A stretch of DNA of 64,000 nucleotides, from NCBI RefSeq assembly GCF_947172395.1, contig NC_069110.1:558001-622000 (forward strand). The letters run 5' to 3'. The position numbers and the translations under genes were made by a program. The notes beneath the pieces were generated by a model that saw only the letters and a program-made list of their open reading frames with translations, had not been told where the DNA came from and searched no databases. The stretch is from Bicyclus anynana. Its lineage: Eukaryota; Arthropoda; Insecta; Lepidoptera; Nymphalidae. Positions 12,101 through 24,100 of the stretch are shown one piece after another. The stretch's first letter is position 1. Every line of letters starts with the position of its first letter.

Positions 12101-15100
12101 CACTATAGAGTAGACGATAAAAAATTCATCCTCACTTTGCATGTAAGGTAGGAACCCAAAAAAGATCTTTTTTTCAAATTTTTTTTTTCATTTTGTAGAC
12201 GAGATTTATATACATACCTATACTAAATTTTATCTCTCGAGTTTTAACAAACTCTGAGTTATCTTACTGACAACTTTATCTTTTTAATTTACAGCGGAAT
12301 TAGCAATTTTCGATTTCCAACTACGTTTTTAAGTTGGTCGACTATTACTCTTTAAATAGAGATTGCTAATTAATTAGCCGTTATAGTTTTCTTTATAATT
12401 TCATTATATATTCTAATTAATATATATTAATAAGTAGTACGAGAGCAACAAACAAAAAAGTTAAACACAGAAAAATGTAAAGCTATAATTATCCAAAAAT
12501 TATAGCTTTACATTTTTCTGTGTTTAACTTTTTTGTTTGTTGCTCTCGTACTACTCGTAGCTCGTTCAAGATTCGATTGTATTAAATATTAAAATTAATA
12601 TTTAATGAATGTGGCATAGCAAGAGATATTTCTGACAGTTACCATTAGGTGCGTCAGATGTTAGTTTCGTCAAGCGGTAGCATACATTCAGGCATCGTTT
12701 CGCCACGCTTTTAGTGAGTAACATAGGAAGCTGTGACATTGCCATTTGTGTGTTGTGTTATTAGTCATTACGACTCTGGACTGTGTTGTGTTAATGTACA
12801 TATATGTTGGAGCTATTGTTCTCGCTTTATATCAATAGATTAGTTTCATGTTTGTTGTCCGCCTTACCGTAGAAAGACATGCGATAAATGTTCGTTCATT
12901 GGTCACCAAACATTTTCTATTTTCCATATTTTGAGATATGTGTTAGCCAAATTAGCGTTAAGCACTAAAATAGTGTAGATAAAAAGTCCACGTTTCGTGA
13001 ACGTCATTTAAATTGGATACTTGTTTGAGAATTTGGATTGAAACTGGATTTTGTGATATAAAAGCATAAACAGTTGCTTGCAGAAGTTAAAATTCACCAA
13101 ATTTGTTTGATTAATGGTTATTCATTATCACATTTTCACTCAATAAAGAAATTGTGAAAAATTACTAATGACAAATAAGCTCGGTTGATTTTGAAAGACA
13201 CCGAGTTAGCCAATAACGCCGCGTCGAGGCGTTTGATTTATTTCTACGATTATAAAGTAATTGAAAAAAATCTACGAATTTAAATGACGATCGCTGGTAC
13301 AGTATTTAATCTTTATTTGATTCCCCATCGTAGCAATTGAATTAAAGTAATACTCTTCAATTCGATATTTTTTTTTGATTCTGATTAAGATAGTAAATTC
13401 TCAATGCGATATTTAAAATATTTCGTTTCAGATAAGTTGAACATAATAATACCAACATCAGAGAAATTAAATTATCTGTAATCTAAAGAAGATGGTTCAA
13501 AATTCGTATACCTGGTCAGAAATGGACCATCCATTTTCAGTTTTTTTAGTTTTGCAAGTTTTCATCATTTAAATAAAAGACAATTAAACGCTTTTTGATG
13601 TCGAGTAGCATGCGCTCTGATGGTGTCGATGATCAACTTTGCTGATGCAAATAAATTACACTTCCTTACTTTATTTTCCCATTTGTTTATTTTGGTACAC
13701 CACACTTCACTGTCGCTATTTTTGTAATAAAATGTTTATTTTGTTTGACATTGAATGCGTTTTGTGACGGAAAATGTGACACCACAGATTCGTACACCTT
13801 GCAGATGTCGCTACAACGTTAGAGTAAAGCGCGTCCATTATAAGGTTCTTCCTCCATACGGCTATACAAATCTTCAGTATATAGGTCCTTAACATCATTA
13901 GGGGCCTATATACTGGATATATCTCGTTTCTTATGCAGTGTTATGCTGGCGTAACGTGGTAAAAATGCCGTATGCTTTCAAATGGCGAACTAACTTCTAC
14001 CTTTACCGGTGTATTATGTGATGAAAGTCATACATGGCGACAATCGCAAACATTTTACGCACTAATTGGCTGACAAATACTAGTATTTCCAAAGGTTTGA
14101 CTCAACGATTCAGCCAATGGCTACTAATTTGTACGCATTGCATCTAAACTTTGTATGTGTACATTAACATTTAGGAGAGAAGTTAATTTTCAAGATAGAC
14201 AACCTCTACCTATTACCAGATGTCCAAGATTTGCGTTGCCTAGTATGTGTATGAAGAGAGTAAATCTTCTCCGTCTTATTCCTATACTAAAATACGAAAC
14301 GTCTCTCTTTCAATCTTCCCTCTCAGAGTCTGCCCGACCACACTTTTCGTAACGCATCAAGCGTTCACTAGCTTACTCCCCAAGTCAAGCGTGCGTAAAC
14401 AAGTTTAACTTCAATAAGAGCCAAAAGGTTCGGTATACTCTGACGTTGTATCGACGCTGCGAGGTGTTGCAACTGATGTCGTAATAGTCCTGTCGGTGGC
14501 AGCTCGTCGCCGGACTCGCTGAGCGAGCGCAGCGGGGGCGAGGCGCGCGGCGCGGCGGCGTCGCCCGTGTCTCTGCACAAGCTGGCCGTGCCGCTGGCGC
14601 GCTGCGAGGTGGCCGAGGTGCGGGACGCGGCCGTCGCGGCTTGCGGACACATCAATCCCGACGCGCTCAAGTAAGCTCTACCAACTAGTACATCTCTCAT
14701 CATTATCACTATATTTTAACTTTTCCTCTTTAAATGCAGATATGGAGCTTAGACCTACCACGCTGCTCCAAAGTGGATCTGCGGGTGATAATGCTAAATT
14801 CTTCAAATTTAAATTAATGGTAAATGATCTGGGACCGACAGTTTAATGTCCTCTCCGGTACACCACCAAGTTCGAAGACAATTTCGTAATACTGACCATA
14901 AAAGCACTTCTATAGATCATCTTTTAAAAACATGTATACCAAGTGGTAGATTTGCGTTTAGGTGAAGAATATCAAAAGATCGAGTGATTTATTCACTCGA
15001 AGCGTATCATCGCTCGTATCATCAGCCCTTAACCGCAAAGTAATTATGGTTTAATTTATTTACACAAGGGATCTCTTCGAGGAGCTAGTGCCACTGCTGC

Positions 15101-18100
15101 GCGAGGCCGTAGACCGCAAGCAGGAGAACATGCGGCGAAGGCGCCGCCGCGACGCCCTGCGTCTGAACCTCAACAAGATGCTGCTCCTCATTGCGCAGAG
15201 GAAGACCTTCGCCACTAGGTATACTCACCACGGTTCTAATCTATATTTATATTTCAGTTTATCGATTGGTTCTACGACAGCTATTAAACGCCTCTTCACA
15301 ATCCCACCAACAATACAGAAAAACCAAATCACCAACATCGAGAATATCGTGCATGTCACCCTGTATGAGATTAGTATGGATCACAACAAGGTATCAGAGG
15401 AAGACGGATATACAACAGAACTCCTCAGGGCAGGTGGAAAACTGAAAGTAAAGTCCATCAGCGATTGTTTGATTCCGTAATTAACGAGGGCAAACACTTG
15501 AGGCGTGGCTCAGGAGAGTAGTGGTTCTGGAATAAAGGAAGGCAGGTGAAACGTTGGGTGGATGAATTTAAAAAGGTCGCTGGTCCCGAATGGATTGAGA
15601 AAAGTGGAGATCTTTATGGGAGGCCTATTTCGAAGGATAAGCTGTTAAGGAATTATGTAGTTACATACTTAAAAATGTAAACTAACCAGCAGTGATAAAG
15701 GCTTATTTTATTTATTTTTATGTAGAATGTTATTTGTTCGCAGCTCCTACGCTCTGGAGGGCGGAGGTTTGCATCCCAGTATCACGGAGTACCTGGACGG
15801 AGTGCGACAGTGTCTGGAGGTGGAGGGGGACAAGGACGCTCCCGCCGCGCGCGAACAACGTCTGACGTTCGCTGACTTCGTCACTGAACTCATCAAGAGC
15901 TTTCCGTGTAAGTGTAATCCACTATTATTCAGCCGGATTCATTCACCAATCGATGTTCTCCTGTACTCTGACTTAGACGAGGCTTCAGTTGCGTTACTAA
16001 TCGTCTCCCTAAAAAAGAATATACAGGGTGCTCGGGAGTATTTCCCATTACTCTAGGTTTATATTCTGTAAGGAAAAATAATTGAAAGGAACATGTGTTC
16101 TAAAATGAATAGTTTCGGAGTAAAAATATTTCTTTTGTAAATAGATTTTAAGTTGTGTCCATTGCATCTTTATATTTGACATAGCCAAACTTATTCATTG
16201 ATAAACATCATGAAGTAGCTTACTAGTGAAGTGCGGAGTGCCAGTTGCAATATCACGGCGATATTCTTACCACTTCGTCAACGTATTTTAAAATGTAAGG
16301 ATATATTACGGCATATTGTTACATGGATAGTAGGAATTATTGGAAAGTTTTTTTTTAGTAATGCAGTTTGACTCCTACAAGTGGACTTGTCATCCTTGAA
16401 GTTATGAGAAATACTCCCGAGCACCCTGTATACTGAGCCTGAGCCGTGATAGCCCAGTGGATATGACCTCTGCCTTCGATTTCGGAGGGTGTGGGTTCGA
16501 ATCCGGTCCGGGGCATGCACCTCCAACTTTTCAGTTGTGTGCATTTTAAGAGTTTAAATATCACGTGTCTCAATCGGTGAAGGAAAACATCGTGAGGAAA
16601 CCTGCATACCAGAGAATTCCTTAATTCTCTGCGTGTGTGAAGTCTGCCAACCCGCATTGGGCCAGCGTGGTGGACTATTGGCCTAACCCCTCTCATTCTG
16701 AGAGGAGACTCGAGCTCAGCAGTGAGCCGTATATCGGTTGATAACAACAACAACCCTGTATACTTACCGATCAATTCACTTCTGCTCTTTGACATTCTAT
16801 TCTATTTGAATATACTTGTTATACTTATAAATTGTCGTTCTGTCCCGCAGTGGAAATGTATGGATCTCTGCTGAAGCGCGAGTTGTGCAAGAGCCTGTTC
16901 GTGTTGTTCGCCGGCTGGTGCGGGCCGCTGGGCAAGCATCTCGGCTCGCTGGTGCCGCAGCCGCAGCTGGCGCCCGAGGTGGACGACCGCCTAGACCTGG
17001 CTGCGCTCAAGGTAAGTCATCATCATCATCATCATCAGCTGGTGGACATTCGCTGAGGCACAGGAATGGTCGTCCAAGCACACGTTAAGCCACCCAGCAG
17101 TTCCCATCATCTTTATTGTGAGCTTAGATCTGACTGAATCAACCCATATTCGGCTCACTGCTGAGCTCGAGTCTCCTCTCAGAATGAGAGGGGTAAGGCC
17201 AATAGTCCACCACGCTGGCAAAATGCGGATTGGCAGACTTCACACACGCAGAGAATTAAGATAATTCTCTGGTATGCAGGTTTCCTCACGATGTTTTCCT
17301 TCACCGATTGAGACACGTGATATTTAATTTCATTGCATGCCCCGACCCGGATTCGAACCCACACCCTCCGGAATCGGAGGCAGAGGTCATATCCACTGGG
17401 CTATCACGGCTCGGGAGCTTAGATCACTCTGCACCAATACGGGTGGTTCATACTATTTAAAAAAAAAACGCCATTCGATAGTAACTTGACAATGTATTGT
17501 ATAAACCACTTTTTTCGTTAGAGTGTATTATAGTACATTATTATATAAGTGTTCTCACAAAGTTAATTTTATTCATAAAATGTTGAGCACTTTCTGACAT
17601 AAAAACTCTTTGCCAAGATTAAAAAAAGTACCGTTTGTTTTAGACGGATGATTAAGGTTTTATATTACATTACGGCACATACGGCACATGTGCGTAATGA
17701 GATACACTACGATATTGAAATTGGTGAAATAAACGATACTTTACGAGCAAATGTGTTATAAACAACAATTTTTGTTATAGTTTTTATTTATATGAACATT
17801 TTAAATATTGAAATGGTTGTTTGTCGATTAGGCAATGAGCGCGCTGGTGTGCTGCGGGCCTTGCTTCGCGCCCGCCGCGCTCGCCGAGGACGGCCCGCTG
17901 TACCCGTGGCTCAGCGAAATGCTCTCCTCCACCAACGACAAGGTAACGAGCACATCAAAGCAAATCTATTTATAAACTGGCCTTCACTAGAACTGCAGAA
18001 GTAAATTTTCGGAAGGCAGGGTCTGCTGAGAAGATACCGGCAAGAAACCCAACAGTTGCTCTTTTGAAAAAGTCATACAGTATTACAATTTACAATTAAT

Positions 18101-21100
18101 AACAATTAAATTACAATTTCTTATAGTTCTATTTCCTGTGTGAAGGTGGAAGCTGATCTGATGGCCTCCAAGCACCTTTATCGTTAAGGAACTGATCAAT
18201 AGTGTAGTAACCTCGGCTAAGCAAATGTTTTTTTACACATTGCTTAAAGCTATGCATTGGCAGGTCCATCATAGTCTTGGGGATCTTGTTATAGAAGAGT
18301 ACACCCAAACCCACAAAAGATTTTTTAACTCTTTGGAGACGATATGCAGAAATAACTAACTTATGCCCGTGTCTAATGTAAGTGATCCGTGATTGTGTCA
18401 GTACCGTAGGCTCCTTAATAGGACCTCAGCGGCGTCACCGGGGGGTTTGGGCGAGCGTAGAAGCATCGCCTGATGGGGCCCGAAGGTCAAAATCAAAATC
18501 AGAAGAGATGGGCGGAACTCTCTGAGGGCGTCTCCTCCGAGACTCGGACTTTGGCTTAAAGTCTTGGGGAAGAGTGTTTTGGCATTTATCAGACGGCCTA
18601 GTGGCAGTTGATAAATGCCAAATGGATGTGACGTGTGTGTCACATCAATACACATGCATCACGTATCGTTCGTGTGTACGTGGCGATCGCGTAAACATGA
18701 ACACGAATTTTTAAGGAATTGAAACAGCGCCGTCTAGTGGCACTACTGCACAACTGTTTCAATTCCGCGTTTCAATTTGACGGCCGCGTGGCGCAGTGGG
18801 TAGTGACCCTGCTTTCTGCATCCACGGCCGTGGGTTCGATTCCCACAACTGGAAAATATTTGTGTGATGAGCATGGGTTTTTCCAGTGTCTGTGTGTATT
18901 TATACATTATATAAGTATTTATATGTAGTATATAAATGTATATGAATATTATAATATCAACTATCTTAATACCCATAACACAAGCTACTTTGTATGCTTA
19001 CTTTGGGGCTAGATAGTGATGTGCATTGTTTAAGTATATTTATATTTATTTAATTCCATATAAATTCGTGTTTACGTTAACGCAATAGTAACTGTATGAA
19101 AATATTGAAAACTCCCACACAGTCGTGATGATCCCGTGAACGCGGCTGGAGTCTACGTCTGGATGAAGTTAGAGAACTGGTCTCCAGAGCTGCTCCGTAT
19201 ACTAGCGGGCATAACATCACGAGCAGAAGTCAGGGGAATAATTGTTATGACATAAATGTTTACGTTAACGCAATAGTAACTGTATGAAAATATTGAAAAC
19301 TCCCACACAGTCGTGATGATCCCGTGAACGCGGCTGGAGTCTACGTCTGGATGAAGTTAGAGAACTGGTCTCCAGAGCTGCTCCGTATACTAGCGGGCAT
19401 AACATCACGAGCAGAAGTCAGGGGAATAATTGTTATGACATAAAGGAACCGGTCACAAGTACCGGTCTCTGCTCGAAGGTTTTCTGTATCTCACGCACGG
19501 TATCGTCATCAACCCATATTCGGCTCACTGGTGAGCTCGAGTCTCCTCTCAGAATGAGAGGGGTTAGGCCAGTAGTCCACCACGCTGGCCGAATGCGGAT
19601 TGGCAGACTTCACACACGCAGAGAATTAAGATAATTCTCTGGTATGCAGGTTTCTTCACCATGTTTTCCTTCACCGATTGAGACACGTGATATTTAATTT
19701 CTTAAAATGCACAGAAGTGAAAAGTTGGAGGTGCATGCCCCGGACCAGATTCGAACCCACACCCTCCGGAATCGGAGGCAGAGGTCATATCCACTGGGCT
19801 GTCACAGCTCAACGCACGGTGAACCCATGTAATGCCAAGATGTCCATCTCCCAATGAGTGTGATAACTGTTGTTGTTTCGTCCCAGATATACGAGTTGGC
19901 CCGGGAGACGATCGTGCTTCTGCTGGACTGCAACCCGGACATAGGTCCCTTGCTGGACTGGACGGTGGACAAATGTTTCACGGGCTCAGAGCGCGTGGCA
20001 GACGGCTGCTTCATGGCACTCGCTACAATATTCAGTGCAAGGTAACCTAATTAATCCTATACTTATTATCCTATACTTTCTTGACAGTATCTTCACTCCC
20101 AAGTGAAGTGTCCTGACACTTTATACAAAGTATCAGGACATACACTTAGGAGTGACGAAATACGCTTATATATTTTATTTTATTTGGAATAAAACTTGTC
20201 TCTACTTATTGTATTTACAAAGTTGCTGGTAAACTTGTATGGGAGGTGCTAAATTTTCTATACATGAACAAAATTTTGAAGTATTTTCAACTTTTCTTTC
20301 AAAATGTCTTACAGTACTTGAATTGTTATAAAAAAAATGAGATTTGGACCCACCATGCTGCTTCACTGCGGGTTGGTGGGCTTAGTATGATAATGTTCGA
20401 CCTCATAATGACCATTTTCAGATGTTAATGATGATTGCATGATTGATGAGACGCATTAACATGAGTCTCATAACATAAACAGAGATGTCTCATGAATTAA
20501 ATAAACAAGCATTTGATACACTACAGAATTGTAGTACTAAGCGTAGTTAAAAAAAAATCTTATGAGTTTTTTCTTAATACCAAGTCAACAAAAATGACTG
20601 CATTAGTAAATTTAGGCAAGTAGGCAGATATTATAATACATTTTGAAGAAAACAGTTGGAATGTGGTAAACTTTTGATTTGTTTTCTTGTGTTGGAAGTT
20701 CAGCATCTCCTATACATTTGACCAGCAACTTTGTAAAACAAAGAGCAAAGACAAGTTTTATACCGATTTACAAATCCCAATAAGTGTACACGTTTTTAAA
20801 AAATGGTACACTTCAGCTCTGTACATTTTTTTACAGAACAACTTTTATTAATTGGATCATGTTAATGAAATTAAAATAATTATCGCATTCAAAGCTTCTT
20901 GTACAGAATAAATAAAACATTTACAAAAGTAGTATTATAATACATTGGTAATTTAATCCGTAATGTTTCACAAAATTCCGGCAGCTACAGCATTGAAAAA
21001 ACTGATTCAAGATAAAAAATTTTGAAAAATCCGAAAAAAATATAACTTGACAAAGTTATATTTTTTTTAAATAGGAATTGTTCGAAAACTGTACAAATTA

Positions 21101-24100
21101 ATTTTAGATAATTAGGTGGTGTATCTACAATTTGCGTTTTATCCATTAACTAGCGGACCCGGTCAAGCTTCGCCACCTACCTACCTTACATTGCCCTACC
21201 CCTACCCTATATTTATATTGCATTTACCCTACCCCTACACTACCCCCACCCAACCCATATCCTACCCCTACCATATCCTTACCCTACTTCTGAATTCATT
21301 TGTTACAAAAAAATGTGATAAATGACAACCGATTTTCTGCAAACTACACATAAGCCATCTACTTAGCCGTCCGAACAAGGCCTAAACATTTGGTTTGGAT
21401 TGATGAATCTTGAATTCTAAAATTACAACAAAAAGTGGCATTGATTTTTTTACCTATGTAAATTATTGCTCTTGGAAAAATCATACACAGCATAAAAATA
21501 CATTAAACCTATAGAATAAATCTTAGAAATTGATTTCGGAAATAGAAACTTTAATTTACACAAAATATTTATTCGTCGAGTTTTCATCGTTTTGAGATGT
21601 ATTCTGCTATTCTGGGTAGAGACAAATCCAACGAATCAAAAACCATGAAAAATGGTCCAGCAGATCTCGATAAGTAACAAACCCACAAACAAACAAATAT
21701 ATATATTACGGGACACCCTGTGTACCTAATCTAAGCTTGTTTTCCTCAAAAAATTACAGACAATTTTGTCCGTTAGTTTAAGTGAGAGTTCTAGTCGTTA
21801 TTAATTAGTCGGACAGCGGACTTTACGGTAGATAGTTGTTATTTTTTTCCTCAATACAGTTTGTTGTTCACACCAAACATCCAACGAATATGTTGTCTCA
21901 TGACGAGAGAAAGGCAGGAATTGAAAAAGTTATCCCTCTCTCTTATATGTCATCGCAACGAAATTCTTCTTTTTATACATTTTCAACCGGCGAAAGACAG
22001 AGAGAAGGTTAACAATTCGATGTGTATATTTTTTTTTGTTTATGAACATTTGTAATTTTATAGTAGTAGTCTGAACTTGATATTATTTTTTGACTAAAAA
22101 GGGTATATTTAGAATTAGTTCTAATAACTTACTTCCAAGTGATCAAGCTATAAAATATTATAATGGTATTTTTCCCTTTTTAGTTTCGTGTAAGTTTTGA
22201 AGTCGGTTGTATTTAAATTTAAAATAATTATATTTATTTATTACATTAATCGTTGTTTTTGACATTGATCCGGTCTTGATAATATTTTTATAAAATGACT
22301 CGTGTCTTCTTCTTTGTAGTATTTTGACTAATGACAATTAAGCCAAATTCTTCTTCTATAAAATTATAAACGCGAAAGTTTGTATGGATGTTTGGATGTA
22401 TGTTTGGATGTTTGTTACTCTATGACGCCGCTACTACTGAAGCAATTTTGCTGAAATTTGGAATGGAAATAGATTTTACTCTGGATTAACATCATCCATG
22501 GAAAAAATCCATGGTTTCCCGAGATTTGCAAAAACTGATGATTTTGATGATATGCATGTTTGTTAATCTTTCACGCCTCAACTACTGAACTGTTTTGGCT
22601 GAAATTTGGTATTAAGATATATTATAGCCTGGATTAACACATAGACTACTTTTTATCCAGGAAAAATCCATGGTTTCCGAGGGATTTGTGAAAAACTACA
22701 TTCCACGCGGACGAAGTCGCGGGCGTCCGCTAGTATATCAATAATCCCTAATTTGACTTACTACATAAGATCCATACGTGCGAATAATACAAATTAACAC
22801 GTGTCGGAAAGCGGATGTCTGGGGACTTGCTACAATCGTCCCAATTAGGTATTCTTATTATCCCTTGTCCGTTCACGGACCACGGATTCGTATAACTTCT
22901 CGTTAACAACAAATGATAACGGTCATAACTAATTACAAGGCATTAACGCCAAAATAATACCAACAGAATTTTTTTTTTGATAAATACGCTCTTTTCAACA
23001 CTTGTTACTTCAATTATTCATACAACTATTTTATTGAATTATCTACTTGGAAATAGTATATATATGGTATTTATCAATCGATGTAAATGCAATATAAAAA
23101 TATATCCGTTAGTAATTATAATTTAATAATCCTGCACTACTACGATCACAACCAAGACAATATGTGATAGTTAATTCTCCCAATAAAATAAAACATAAAC
23201 TTATCTACATAAGAGTATTAACATCCTTGTTGGTTCTAGCCTCGTGTGTGTGTGTGTATGTGTGGTTTCGGATAAATAGGTTCTATTTCCTATATCCCGG
23301 TCTGTAGTCTGGCAAGTTCCTTGATGACAATCCCATGATATGCGGGCGACGAGGGGAAAGACTGCGTGGGTGTGAAATCGTACGTGCGGTTCAGTGAGGT
23401 GCGTCAGTCGTGGGTTTTTGATTCATAGCGACACGCCCCAGGCTCGCTCTGCATCGGGAGTGTTACGAACGAAGTTGCTAAGCTCGTCGTTATCAACCCA
23501 TATACGGCTCACTGCTGAGCTCGAGTCTCCTCTCAGAATGAGAGGGTATAGGCCATTAGTCCACCACGCTGGCCCAATACGGATTGGCAGACTTCACACA
23601 CGTAGAGAATTGAGAAATTCTCTGGTATGCAGGTTTCCTCACGATGGTTTCCTTCACCGATTGAGACACGTGATATTCATTTTTCTTAAAATGCACACAA
23701 CTGAAAAGTTGGAGGTGCATGCCCCGGACCGGATTCGAACCCACACCCTCCGAAATCGGAGGCAGAGGTCATATGACCAGGATCAGGGCTATTACGGCAG
23801 TTGCTAAGCTACAGTTATGAAATATTGAAATATACCTTTCTTTCAAATAATTTTTGGTGCAGTTCCATTATATGTATTCAAAATCCATGGTCCGACGAAG
23901 TCGCAGGCATCAGTTAGTTTGAAATGACGCGGAGTAGTTCCTCCTGTGTGTGACGAGCAGACGTTTCCAGGGAGTACCCGTGCGACCACTACACGGCGAT
24001 CATCAACGTGACGCTGATGTGCACCGGCTGTCCGCGCGCGCCCGTCCACGAGAGCGCGCTGCAGCTGCTGCAACTCCTCGACAAGCGCTTCTTCGGCAGC

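Noticed and set aside
14368..14709. Minus-strand ORFs over fry exon 8
   Set aside because: Shadow of a GC-rich exon; no homology or splice context.
15366..15480. Extension of fry exon 9 through the open frame past 15218
   Set aside because: Exon 9 ends at a good donor and joins exon 10 in frame. The downstream open sequence carries RTE reverse-transcriptase-like residues.
16439..16520. tRNA gene with A and B boxes
   Set aside because: Same sequence recurs with a long non-tRNA body and tail; arms do not fold as a tRNA. It is a SINE head. The same applies at 18780, 31600 and 33590.
23394..23807. 137-residue plus ORF
   Set aside because: Runs through an inverted SINE-A; the peptide recurs wherever the SINE is open in that frame (16355, 26554).
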